Shown: piece by piece, positions 48,401 through 60,589 of the stretch
How the letters are laid out: every line of letters starts with the position of its first letter
Numbering within the stretch: position 1 is the first letter of the stretch
DNA from: Dryas octopetala
Taxonomy: Eukaryota; Streptophyta; Magnoliopsida; Rosales; Rosaceae
Reading direction: 5' to 3'
DNA: 64,000 nt
Assembly (NCBI GenBank): GCA_963921425.1
Contig: OY992835.1
Coordinates: 12,710,001-12,774,000 of the forward strand
Translations under genes and position numbers: made by a program
The notes under the pieces: generated by a model
Database searches by the model: none
Told to the model about the DNA's origin: nothing
Seen by the model: only the letters and a program-made list of their open reading frames with translations

Positions 48401-50040
48401 GATTTTAAATATGCTATAAGAGATAATATATTTTAAGGATTTAGAATGCAATCGAGTTAGTTTTTCTTACTAGGATCATTAATCATTTATGAATATATAG
48501 TTTTGATTGACAATAATATGTGACACAATCTGAAAAGGCAGCATTAACCTTTATAATGCCACATTGTCTCAGTTTTGATTTTGAACATTAGCATATACTT
48601 TAAGGAGGAAAATAGCAGGAGCAAAGAAACAAAAGGGTAACATATTTTTCTTATAAAATATAGCTAGGTGAGATTAGGTGTAGAAAATCTTTTTACCTAA
48701 AGAGATTTTGTCAATATCTGTGGATTTAAAGTTTTTCTCTTTTGATTTAACAATTAATTAATCAGAAAATGCTTCCTAATCGAATGTATAGTTAATTAAT
48801 TGACAACATAATATATAAAATATCTTAATTAAAAGCATTACTCTATCACTACTTATTGGAAAAACATTTAGAAAGAAGTAGTAACAACGTACACTATATA
48901 TAATTACCACCGAAATAATTAACAAAGCTAGGTTAGACTGAAAGTGAATGATGAATGGAAGCAAGAGGACCACTCGTATGATTATGGTAATTTTGTTACT
49001 AAATATCAGTACTGTTTAAGTCATCCAGGCATAATTAAATTATTCAATGAAAGAAAAGTTAATTAATTAAGCTGTTGATCGATCTGGTTTAAAATCTTCT
49101 TCCTGAGCATGCATAACCTACCAATCAAGTCAATGACTCAGATTTGGGATGGGCCCGCAGATATTCTTAGACGCATAAGGTGTGCATGGGGGGACAATGA
49201 AACTAAAGTGAATAACAAAGTCTCAGCTTCCTTGAGTAAATGTCAAGAAAGGAACATATAAGGCCAAAAAAACAAAGGTACTCGTTTGAAGAAAAAAAAA
49301 ACTGTTGTTGTTGGACTATCATATGAAATATCATATATGTATCAAAGCACGCGTACTCTATGCCTTTTCCCTTAAGTCACAAAATCAAATGCTTTCTTGG
49401 CTTGTAGCTAGCCTTCTTCGATATTTATTAGTCTAAATTAATTTGGTTTATTTACCAAGCTAAATAATTCTTTGTACTTTCTATGTTTGTAGATTCTAGG
49501 ATTTATTAATTTTATTTATGTTGAATTATATCTTCTTTCGTCGCTTAATATGGGTACTTGTTAAAATTATCCAAGAAGTTTGGGAAAATTAAATATATTT
49601 GAGTTAATTTTAGTGTCAACTATCCATAGTCATTTTTAAAGAGAATACCACTAAATCAATAGTTAATTAATATCATTCATAGTCATTTTAAAATTAAAGT
49701 TGTATGTTCGATAATTTCATATTGTACTTTTACGTTGACTTATAATTAAAAAAAATGATGTTATATATATATAAACTTCAAGGTATAACTTTATAATGAA
49801 AAAAGACAATGAGTATGGATAAGTAACTATACAGTCTATACAAGTTCTCAATTGTAGTATTTCTTTCATATTTTCTATTTGAATCTAAGGAATAAGGGAT
49901 TGTCTATTTGAAAGTTAGAAGGACTGTATTTTCATGCATGTTGTTTTTTTGGCCAAAGTATTTTCATGCATGTTAATTTCGTTGTAATTGCAGATGCAAA
50001 TGCTGATACAATTCTCGCACACTCGGCGTTGCTCTTTATC
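45464..50040. other. Gene-free interval with transposon fragments
   Basis: No gene is recognised. Near 46970-47300 two repeat-like stretches begin TAGGGATGGCAGAGGGTCGG and ATAGGGCTGGGAAAGG. The minus strand there gives open frames that look repeat-derived and could not be assigned. A 21-bp unit containing AATTCTCTCCCATTCTCA is duplicated at 47640-47680. From 48000 to 48110 the word AAAGCCC recurs. The rest is AT-rich. Confidence 0.35.
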
Positions 50041-50043
50041 TTG

Positions 50044-50510
50044 TAACATAATTAATAACACAAATGACAATTCTTTTGAGTAATTAAGTCAATGGTAATT
50101 GGCCAAAAAAAAAAAAAAGTCAATGGTATATCACTTATAGTTAACAGATCCAAAGAAAAATTCATTGGCCCTTGCACACTAGATCGATGCTTATGCAGTT
50201 TTCTAGCGTTCGACATTCCTTTTTGTCCTAGAACATAATAACACAAGCGACTGTCTTTTTGAGTAATTAAATCAATGTTATGTCACATTGTCACTTATAG
50301 TTAACGGATTCAAAGAAAAATTCCTTGCATATCTAGTCAAAAGAAGAAAAAAAAGAAGCTATATTAGTGCTAAAATGAAATTAAATAGATCACTAATTTT
50401 ACACTAGATGCTGATGCAGTTATATGTTGCTTTTTGTCTTGGAACATAATAACACAAACAGTTGTCCTTTTGAGTAATTAAATGAGTATGTCACTTATAG
50501 TTAACGGATT
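50044..50510. repeat. Tandem repeat array, about 180-190 bp unit
   Basis: Three degenerate copies share ACATAATAACACAA, TTTTGAGTAATTAA, TCACTTATAGTTAACGGATT and ACTAGATGCTGATGCAGTT in the same order. A related block reappears at about 53270-53370. The large inverted-repeat element from 50513 seems to have entered the end of the third copy. Confidence 0.7.
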
Positions 50511-50512
50511 TA

Positions 50513-52060
50513 GAGCTTGTTTGGTACGTCGGATTGTACTGACTAATTTATGTCAGATAGTATTAATTTGTTCCGGAGAGTACTGACTGTTTATTTGGAA
50601 TATTATCAGGCGTTTGGTACTGTTTCGGATAAATAGTCTAACTAAGTTATACTGTATTTGGTGCTCCTTCGAATAGCAGCGGATCAGACTATTTTTTTAA
50701 TTCTTTAATAACTTAGTGAAAATTGAAATTCATATGACACAAATTATTTTTGGTGAAAAGAGCGTCTATTGGTTTTCATGTAGAAAGCGTGTTTTTGTTT
50801 TCTCAAGTCTTTATAATTTGCGTGTATTATCTAATCCTGGGTGTGTGAGTTGTATTATCTAATCCCAAGTCTTTTTCTTTAAGGGCATGTTTGGTACACC
50901 GTATTAGACTCTGAATAGGAGTAAATATTCCATGTCAGTTATTTAATTGGTGTCAACTTGTATTATTTAATTACTTGACTATGTAAACCGGACTGGGTTT
51001 TTAATACTCTCTATCATTACATGACTAACTAATACAACTCACACACTCGGGATTAGATAATACAGACTTAATTATAAAGATTTGAGAAAATAAAAACACG
51101 CTTTCTACGTGAAAACCAAGAGACACCATTTTCATCTTCTTCTAGTCCATCGTCTCATCACCATAGCCCAGCCTCCGGCCACCACCTTGGTACCCCTTTC
51201 ATCTCGTCACCTTGTCGGCGGTTAAGACCAGCAACCCTCTCTCTCTCTCTCTCCCCCTCACTATATTCCTTTCCAATTTGCAGAACCCTTGCCCCTCGGA
51301 TCGGACCTCCATGTTGGGTGGTGGTCCAACCTTATTCTTCTTTTTTTAACACTCCAGAAATCTCAAATTGTAGTATCTCTGTAACCATTCTCTCTCACAC
51401 TGATATAATATTAAGCCTCATTTCTTGGGTCTTGGCCCTTATTAATCTCCCCACACACAACCCAATATTCATTCTCTCTCTTGAAAGAAAATCAACAGCC
51501 ACTGTAAAAAAGGAAGCCGCAATTATTGTAAGTCTTTTTTTCTACTGTGATTTTCAAATTTGTGCTTTAATGAAGGCAAACAAGCAAACAATACAGTGTG
51601 TTGTAAAGGAGAGGAAGATTGACACAAAAAAAATACACTTTTTGTGAACAATTTTGCATTAATGGTCCCCATAATCACCATTTTGTATTTCTTTAGAACT
51701 TCAATTGGCTTTTCTGTAAATTAGATTGTGCAGGAAAATTAGAATGTTGTTAAGGAGAGGTTTGAGTAGGAAAATCATAATGTCGTTAAAAAATTGGTGA
51801 CTATGAATTTTGCCAAAAATTATTTGTGTCATATGAATTTCAATTTTCACTAAGTTATCAAAGAATTTTAAAAAAAAAAAAATATGATCCGCTGCTATTC
51901 GACAAAGCACCAAACACAATATAACTTAGTCAGACTGTTTATCCGGAACAGTATCAAACGCTGATAATATTTTGGATAAACAGTCAGTATTCTCTGAAAC
52001 AGATTAATAATATTCGATAGAAATTAGTTAGTATAGTCTGACGTACCAAACGAGCTCCAA
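50513..52060. mobile_element. Large TIR element with internal foldback
   Basis: The left end GAGCTTGTTTGGTACGTC is matched inverted by GACGTACCAAACGAGCTC on the right. The inverted repeats run about 245 bp inward, to AATTTCAATTTTCACTAAG and its complement. Inside, 50748-50875 pairs with 51020-51135 as a second inverted repeat, and a third GTTTGGTACACC-like end lies at 50889. This suggests one element nested in another. The remaining centre (51140-51780) has CT-rich leader-like DNA and no transposase. No clean target duplication was found. Confidence 0.65.
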
Positions 52061-52294
52061 GTGTGGAATGTGGATCAGTAACTATACAAATTTTCAATTG
52101 TCGATTTTTCTTTCCTTAGTTGAGAATTTGAAGGACCCAAGAATCTCTTCTTATGGCATTTGATCAGAATCTAATTTTCATAAAGCTAAACCATTTTGTA
52201 TAATCTCTCTCATTTGGAATTATTTCTGAATGATCCGTACACTTTTTAGGTTTTTTGTTTTGTCAAAAAAAAAAATTTACGGAAGGGAATCTAA

Positions 52295-52638
52295 GGGCCC
52301 GTTTGGTATCTTACTCAAATTTTTTTTTCAAAAATTAAGATTTTTTTTTTTAAATGTGAGTTTTCAAAATCAATTTTTAAAATTTGAAAACGTGTTTGGT
52401 ATGAAATTTGAAAACAATTTTTAAATTTAAAAAATGATGACATCTAAGAAAAAAGGAAGTGTAAAAAAAAAAATGAGAAAAACGATGTTTTATCATTTTT
52501 AAAAAGAGGCATGTTTTTGAATTTTTTTATAAAAACTGTTTTTAAAAATGGTCTACCAAACACGTTTTCTTGACTAAAACTTGTTTTTTTATTTTTAAAA
52601 ACAAAAAATAGTTTTTGAATAGAATACCAAACAGGCCC
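52295..52638. mobile_element. PIF/Harbinger-type MITE (Tourist-like)
   Basis: A 344-bp element starts GGGCCCGTTTGGTAT and ends with the inverse of GGGCCTGTTTGGTAT. TAA occurs directly on both sides (52292-52294 and 52639-52641). The 3-bp TAA duplication and the GGGCC ends fit the Harbinger superfamily. The inside is poly(T)/poly(A)-like with no coding capacity. Confidence 0.75.
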
Positions 52639-52849
52639 TAAAATACTTGTGATTTCTTTAAATATTTAGAAAATAAATACCGTTAAATTAATAGCTAGTT
52701 GAAAATACATTTTTGAGGTTAAACCGATTGGAAACAACCAATTTATATTAATGTCAACCACATTAGATTGGATTAAATTTTTAATTCGAAAAAAATTAAA
52801 TTTTGTATTAGAAATTGGATTGGTTAGAAATTTAGAATATATCGTATAC

Positions 52850-53045
52850 AGTAGTGCTAGATATACCACATTTTTATACCATAATTTCATACCACCTTAT
52901 GTGGCAACTTACATGGCATTCATACATTGGATACTAAATAATAAAAAGAAAAACCCAAAAAGAAAAATAAAAACTATGTCCAATAAAGTAATGACACGTG
53001 AGATGGTATAAGAATGTGGTATAAGAAATGTGGTAAGTATAGCAT
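52850..53045 (-). mobile_element. Short MITE, copy B
   Basis: Inverse-orientation relative of 32273-32466, with ends GTGCTAGATATACCACA and TGTGGTAAGTATAGCAT. Internal words CATGGCATTCATACATTGGA and CCAATAAAGTAATGACA match copy A after inversion. Confidence 0.7.
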
Positions 53046-53860
53046 TATTCTATCGTATAATGATTTAATTTCAAATGATGAATAAATTTCCTTATAATAG
53101 ATGTGGCATCTGGGTGATTATTATTCCATTGCTTTAATGTAAGTATCTAAGTTGATCTTTTCAGTACTTCCAGGTACTTTCCCGTGATCATTTTCACTCA
53201 AAATATATATTATTTTGTAAAAGAATTTGTCAACCATATTCATTGCACTTGAATTAAATTAACTACAAAAGCATAATTCCTTGGCCCTTGAATATCTAAT
53301 CAAAAGAAGAAAAACTTATATAATAAAACTAATTAAAATGACAATAGACCCCTAATTATACATGCATGCCATTATTAACATTTTTATGCAATGTGCTACT
53401 TGTGACTATTCATTTTAAATAACATGACACTTACTTTTATAGGTTTAATTTAAAATAAAGTGACCCTGTAATTTACTGTTAGAATTATTGTGTCCTCTCC
53501 ACATGAATGAGGAAGTAACTAAAGGAAAACTAATTACATTTATAATCAATGCAGCTATTACCAAGTCCTAATCACTAGCTTAACAATTAACAATTTATCA
53601 TAAAAATAATTAAAATAAAGAGTATTAATTAAGTCCTTTGGAATACATTTCTCCAATTTTCTTTAGAGTCCTTTAACATGCAGGTACTGATACCACAAAT
53701 TATTAACCAAAACCACCTAAAGCCCCTTTCTTTCTTTGCGGGCCAACTACCACAATGCTAATATTCTTTTGCGGACACCACGCCCACTACATCCCCGCGC
53801 CACAGTGAAGCCCATCTGCCAGCGCAATGTTTTGACGAAAATAGGGATAACAAAAATAAA
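53046..53860. other. Intergenic AT-rich DNA
   Basis: A degenerate copy of the 50-kb tandem unit lies at about 53270-53370. A GC-richer block at 53735-53830 precedes the palindrome array. No gene was recognised. Confidence 0.35.
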
Positions 53861-53869
53861 AAATACACA

Positions 53870-54330
53870 GTTTCAGTTCACAAACTGCTTTCAGTTCACT
53901 TTGCAGTTTCAGAAACTGCAGTTTCACTTGTAGTTAGTAATTGCAACTGCAAGCCTGCAGCTCCAATAAACTGCAGTTTCATTTACACTGCAACTACAAG
54001 CTTGCAACTCAAATAAACTGCAGTTTCAGTTCATTTGCAGTTTCTGAAACTGCAGTTGCAACTCAAATAAACTGCAGTTTCTGAAACTGCAACTCCAATA
54101 AACTGCAGTTTCAACTCTAATAAATTGCAGTTTCTGCAGTTTCAGTTCATTTACAATTCCAGAAACTGCAGTTTCAGTTCACTTACAGTTCCAGAAACTG
54201 CAGTTTCAGTTTCAGTTCACACAAACTGCAGTTTCTGCAGTTTCAGTTCACAAACTGCAGAAAGTTCACTGTAAAACAGCAGTTTTTTATGCAGTTCCAG
54301 AAACTGCAGTTTTCTGCAGTTTCAGAAACT
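53870..54330. repeat. AAACTGCAGTTT palindrome array
   Basis: The self-complementary 12-mer AAACTGCAGTTT occurs exactly about nine times within 460 bp. Many partial copies are joined by CAGTTCA, TTCAGTTC and CAATAAACTG linkers. The spacing is irregular (roughly 25-60 bp), so it is a scrambled, not strictly tandem, array. The DNA could form many alternative hairpins. Confidence 0.9.
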
Positions 54331-55450
54331 GAACTAAACAAAAAAATCAAGAACCTAAACATAAATCGACGAAAGGGGTCGTGCAACTCGCTGATCAGGA
54401 AGTCTGAGCTCTCGATCTTGCGACGTCGTCCAGATCGATCTTGCGACGTCGTCCAGAGAGAGAGAGGGTGGGCTGGTGGTCAACGCAGGTGGGGGATGGA
54501 GTTACTGATGGAGGAAATGAGAGAAAGGAAGAAGAAAAAAAAAGAAAGAGAAAGGAGAAGGAAAAAAAAGAAGAAGAAAGAGAAACGGAGGAGAGAGAAG
54601 AGAGAATGAGATCAAGGTGGATAGTGGGAAGTGTGGGTTGAGTGCATTGATAATGTGGAGAGAGAAATCAAATGCAGTGACCTAATTCTTAATAAAGTGA
54701 CCTAATTGTTACATTTTATTGATCATGGTATTACATATTAAAAACAATAACTAGTATGTAGCTTAGGGTAATTAATTCTTTTCTTTATGTGCCAAGTGGC
54801 CGGCATTCACGCAGCAAAGTTTTTCTCTACAGAAGGATGATGTGCCAGAACTTTAAATTTCTGTTTTTTCTTTTTAAATCCAATTAAATGGTAAGTTAAC
54901 TTAAATATATCAATAATGAAGTGTCACTAACTTTTGTTAACAAAAAATTAAAGTGTCACTAGCCAACTGATAAACTTTTCATTTCTCAGTCACATCATGT
55001 ACTTCAATATTCTAAAAGAATTTTTTTTTTTTGTCACGGTGTACATATCGGGTTTGTCTCTCTCCATTTTTCGTGATATAACTTAATTATATATTTAAAG
55101 AATTTTAATTTTACAAATACTACTATTATTTTTTATTATTTTCATAATCTCTTGATATAAATTACTTGACAAAAGATGGACTTTCATTTTATTATTTTTT
55201 ATTAATTTTTTCCCTTTGAGTCTATAATACTTTCTTATAATTATGTATTAACATTCCACAAGTACTATGTAAAAAAAACCACGTAATGGTCTTTTTTTTT
55301 TACATAATTGTGAATTGTAAGTGTCTGACAGATTCAAGCTGAGCGTTCCAAGTTTTTATCGAGCATTCAAATGCCCACCATAAGTGTTTGAGCGCTTGAC
55401 AAAAAAAAAAAAAAAAAACTTAAAAGTGGACTGTTTGTATTGGTTTTGAG
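54331..55450. other. GA-rich block and AT-rich intergenic DNA
   Basis: A 22-bp unit TCGATCTTGCGACGTCGTCC plus two bases is duplicated at 54412-54457. A GAGA/GAAGAAA-rich stretch follows (54455-54610), whose Arg/Lys/Glu frames are low-complexity. GTGACCTAATT is duplicated at 54677 and 54698. No gene is recognised. Confidence 0.45.
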
Positions 55451-56110
55451 CAAGGAGTAAAATTTCGGTTTCGAGGAAATTTTCGATGGAAATTTCGACG
55501 GAAATTTTCGAGAAAATTTCGATTAAAATTTCGATTTCGATAAAATTAGACAAAAACGACGGAAATTGCTATCAAAATACGGAAATTTTGAATGAAACTT
55601 GACTATATGTTTATTTAACATATTATCTACTACATTTATAAAAAATATTGAAGAAACCAAATTATATAGTAAGTTTCATATGATATAAGGTAAATATAAT
55701 GCGCGTTGGGCAAATACTGTTAAATAAAATTAGTATAATGAATAAATTAAATTAGTATATTCTTTATACTCTATAATCTATAAACTAAATCTTAATACTA
55801 AATTCTATATACTTTATATACTTTAATACTCTTTATACTCTATAATTTATAGACTAAACCCTATATACTCTATAATCTATACTCTATATTATTTAGGATA
55901 TGGCATAGAATATTAGTGTTTAGGCCCTTTAAGATATCTTCATATCTTTAATTCTTTTTTATATATAAATATATTAGGATTTAAAAATAACTAAACGAAA
56001 CACCAAAATGGCCAAACGAAAACCGAAACTTTTTTTTTTCTTTCCAATTGCCCAAAATCTCCAAACCTCAATCAACTCTAAACCTTTTTCTTTTTTTTTT
56101 CTTTCATTTT
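55451..56110. mobile_element. hAT-like family, copy 4 (right end unclear)
   Basis: It begins CAAGGAGTAAAATTTCGG, a clean family end, followed by the CGAAATTT-rich subterminal zone. It then runs co-linearly with 218-780 through AACTAAACGAAA and CTTTCCAATTGCC up to about 56105. No matching right end with a repeat of the left flank GTTTTGAG was found, so the copy is probably truncated. Confidence 0.65.
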
Positions 56111-59100
56111 CATTTGTTTTCCAAATTATTTATTTTTATTTTATACTTAAAAGTTAAAAACTTTTGAGAACATCTCCTTGTTACCATCTATTTCCACTTC
56201 TCTTTAGGAAAATAAAGCACCCTATTTTTTAAACAAAAACTAAAAACTAAATAACTAAATAACTAATTTTTTTAAATGATTTTAATTTTAGCTTTAATCT
56301 TAATTATATTCCTCATTTCTCTTTCTCATTTTCATTTATTATTTCTCTTAATAGTTAATGTTAAAAAGTCCAGACTTTTCAATATAAGAAAATTTCACGC
56401 TTTAAATTTATATGAATCTGATTCACTTTCTAACCTAGCATTCAAACGTTGTTGCAATATGGTTTTACTAACTGACAGTTACAATTATTGTCGAAATAGC
56501 AATTGGAATATATAGCATTTTCTTTTTGGGGTTTGAAAAGTAATGTTAATTTTCTGTTTATGTCTAAAATTACATGGTGTTGGATTTTAAATTTAATGTT
56601 ATATTTTATATTAAAAAAGATAATTAAAGAAATATATGTCTAAAATAACGTAATTTTATACACAAACATAACATCAGCACCAGAAAATAGTAGAGGATAG
56701 GAACTAATTTATCACAACGTACTACATTAATTTTCCTCTGTTTTTCACAATTGAATTGAGGATTCTTTAGAATTACCAACTACTGGAAGTACCTATAAGG
56801 CTACAATAGTAGAGAAAAAAGAGTAGATAACTATTCCTCTTCTACAATTTTTTTTTAATCTATAAATTTTATAGTCATTGATAGACAAGTGAGAAGGACC
56901 ATACACAAAATAATCTAGTTCTCAAGAAAAAAGAAAAATTAATCCAATCCCCTTTTAAGTGTTCATATGAATTTGGATCTAACATGTAAATGCTATTAAT
57001 TTGCAAGCTTTCAAATGCTCATAATAGACTAAAATTAAGGTTAATAAGGTAATTATTAGATATATATATATCTTACTTTTTATAGTCGGTTGCTTTAATT
57101 GGAAACCCAAAAAAAAAAAAAAAAATTAAGTCAAACCTCAGCAGGCCTAAAAATTAAGTAGAAACTCAAATTGTCCACTGAACGCTCGGTGAGACTTGCC
57201 TAGGGCATATGCATATACATATGCGTGCATCTGAAAGTTACATTTGCAACATAAAACCTGTATTTATAACATAAAACATGCATCTACAACTTAAAACATA
57301 TTATATATATGCAACTTAAAAAGACATCTGCAAGCTAAAAAAAGGCATCTGCAAACTAAAAAAATACATTTGCAACTTAAAAAATGTACAGATGCAGTAT
57401 GCCGAGCCCTCGGTACCTTGTCGAGTGTTTGATAGTGTATCTTTTCATCTCCGCGCGCTCGTAAATGGACATATTGAGTTGAAACTTACTTTTTTAATGG
57501 GGTTTGTAGTTAAAAATATTTTAAAAACAAAATTTGGGAGTAATTTATATTATCTACATGAATGATGATAAACATTAGCATGGAGTGACATTGCTACTTT
57601 TGATCGACTCGCTAAAACTCATTAATTTTTTTCAAAGGACCCATCAAAATATGCGAATAGAGAGGCCCAGTCTTTGCATGGCTTGGCTACCTAACATTAC
57701 GAAGTGTGAGTGCTTCATGTCCTTTCATTCTACTTAGAGATCTGTTAAAAAAAAAAAAAAATCTGCATGCCTAGATCGAGTTCCACATATACTTCATACC
57801 CAATAGGTCTTAAGAAAGATACTTACAATAAATTGACATTTGAAAACATTCTTATACGTTTTTTATTAGAAGAGTGGGTATCTCATTGCCTTCACAATAA
57901 AGAAACATTTTTTCAGCCAAAAAGGCTTTTAAAAATTGTGGCGTACAAATTTGCATAAGATACTGCAAGATATTTAGTTGTTGATAATTAATTAATTAAA
58001 TATTCATGGCCAAAAATTATTTAATTAAATATTGGCCGGCTTAGTACTGGACGTGCTGCATCATGCACGAGTGCATTGTTGGTCGTTGAAAACTGTATGC
58101 ATATATGCTTGTCGTGGAAGCTCACAATTTAGTTTTGGAAATTCGTAGTTGATTTAAAAATGAACAAGTGATGATTAGACTGAAAACTAAGGAAAGCAAC
58201 AGTTGTTAATTGTAAGTTACCAACAAAACAAAAGCAGTTGTTAATTGTGTTCGGACCATGTTTTCTGATCACAATAGTAGATCATGGAAAATGCTTATAG
58301 TCGCAACTATTTTTCGTTTATCAACGTAAGTGACAACAATTTATTTGAGAGAGTTTATTTGTTTCCTTCTTATTTTTTTAAAATTTTTATTTTTAGAATC
58401 CAATGTATATGAATATTATATAAGTTAACAAAGAATAGTTGGAAATTTTTTTGGATAAATGACATCTTGTTGATCAAATAATTGTACTTATTATTATGTT
58501 ATTATAATATAATGACTGATTGTTAGTTGGTACAATAATTATCACACGATGTGATTAGTTAATGTAGTTAAAAAATTGTGACTTATCTAACCTTAGTTTA
58601 AGGTAGTGTTTACTTTGCGTACGAATTAACCTAATAGGAGTGCAGAATTACTTTTTGGGAGTGTCAATAGTGCCTCCCTAACTTTATAGTAAGTTATATA
58701 TAATGGCGACTAAATCATTGTATTTATGTTTTCAAAAAAGTTAATTGATATATGTACCAATAACATATTTTTTATTCTCAACGTTTTCAATTCTGAAATA
58801 GGAATATTCAATTCCATAGATTTCTAAGCTGGAATCCTACTTCAAAGAATGTGTATGAGATTTACAAAGTTTCATTGTGCCTAGACAAGCAAATACTACC
58901 TAATCGATATTGTGGAAAGAAATCGTTGTTAATTGCTATGAAAAAACATTAGGTTATCATATTGTAAATTAAATTTGGATCATCCATTAAGTTCTTTACT
59001 GATATATGATTTAGATTCAATTTGATATGTTTATAACGTTGTTATGTTATCATACTATTTATGAATAGAATATCATCCACTGTTAATTACGAAAAGAAAA

Positions 59101-60430
59101 TGCCTTGGGAACAATAATTAGTGCTCTATAGGACATTAAAGAGGCGACAAATAGTACTGGTCCAAGGCCTCCATATTTGCACAAAATCACCCATATCCCA
59201 TCACACACGACTAGCTACACGAGTACTCTCATAGGACAAGCATTGATGACAAAAACAGAAGACCTCAGCAGCCTCAGCTAAAAATTCATGCATACAACAT
59301 GCATATAATTTTAGTAACTGGAGGCCTTGCTTGCTGCTTGACAATTCCAACAATACCAAAATAGCAGGTCATGTGGGAATGACCTATTAGAGTGAATGAA
59401 AGGTAACAAATTGGGGGTGTTAATATATTGGTGATATCACCCTCTCTAAAACAAAGGAGTTAATGGTCAAATTGGTATATACAAGTATACAACACGTAGT
59501 TAATTAATTAGCTACTACTACTACTACTACAGCCTACAAGGCCACGAGAATAAGAGAGTGAGAAGATATTGAGGGCATGGGCATGAAAATTACATCAAAC
59601 ATGGGTTTGTGTCTTCACCTTGCATTGTGGCATATGGGTAGGTTTCCTATGTTTAGAAACTGTACATGTGATGTAAGCCACGTACCATGTCCACTAACTA
59701 CTACAATAAATACAAAAAACTCATGTACCCCACTAGACATGCATGATCTATACAACATGTACTAGAGACACATATAGATTATACTTGTTTTATAATTAAC
59801 GAATTTTGTTTCAATTTTCTATTTTATTCAATTTTATTCAAATTTTCAAATGATTATATAGAGTTATATAAATAAATAGTAGGATGGTCACATATCATAT
59901 AAAAATTAATCGTACATACTTGTTGTGAGAAAAAAAAAATCACATACAATAATGTTATATGTTGTTGTATGTAAAAAGAAATAAAGAACAAAAACGCTGA
60001 GATTCTACCAATTTTTTTGTTTTTTGTTATTTTGCTTTTTAGATTTTATCAATTAAATATGCTAGTTAGCAATTTGAACAAGCTTCTGAGTTCTTAAAGG
60101 GGTTATGATTATCTTTTACAAACTATCATATTCATCACTCCAATGAAAGTTAACAAATAATCAAGTAGCAAAAATTCAAAAAATAACAAATTTTAAAAAA
60201 ATGATATAAACGATGTAGTAAATTAGTAATGTGTCTTTAATATATAGAAATGAAAATGGGGGAACTTGTGTAGTTATGGTCCTCTATTGGGTTAATTAAT
60301 TTTGATGATCATCAACTAAGAACCTATACCCTTCTTACAAGCATTTATAAATAATAAAGCTAAACAGGAACAGAAAGAATAGAAAAGGGAAGGGTCCAAA
60401 AGCCCTCAAGTGGGCCCCATTGCTCCAAAG
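56111..60430. other. Gene-free AT-rich interval upstream of ERF003
   Basis: No gene is recognised. A loose minisatellite at 57225-57395 repeats CATCTGCAACTTAAAA and close variants about eight times. A TACTACTAC run is at 59513-59529. The final few hundred bases probably contain distal ERF003 regulatory DNA. Confidence 0.4.
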
Positions 60431-60455
60431 GCCGCCAAAAAAGCGCTTATATAAA
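60431..60455 (+). promoter_or_regulatory. ERF003 core promoter: TATA box and GCCGCC motif
   Basis: TATATAAA at 60448-60455 lies 135 bp before the start codon. GCCGCC at 60431-60436, the core of the ERF-binding GCC box, sits just upstream. A lone core is weak evidence, but it allows autoregulation or cross-regulation by ERFs. Confidence 0.6.
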
Positions 60456-60589
60456 TCCCCTTTGCCTTCCCACTACAGTCACACCTCCTCTTGGGCTACT
60501 CAATCACTCACTCACACAAAGCAAACCACTTTGGGGTCCCTTGAAACTTTCGAAACGTTTCTCTTTGCAGCACCACCACAACCACCACC

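Noticed and set aside
54289..54641. Arg/Lys/Glu-rich frames after the palindrome array
   Set aside because: They are low-complexity translations of a GA/GAA-rich tract.
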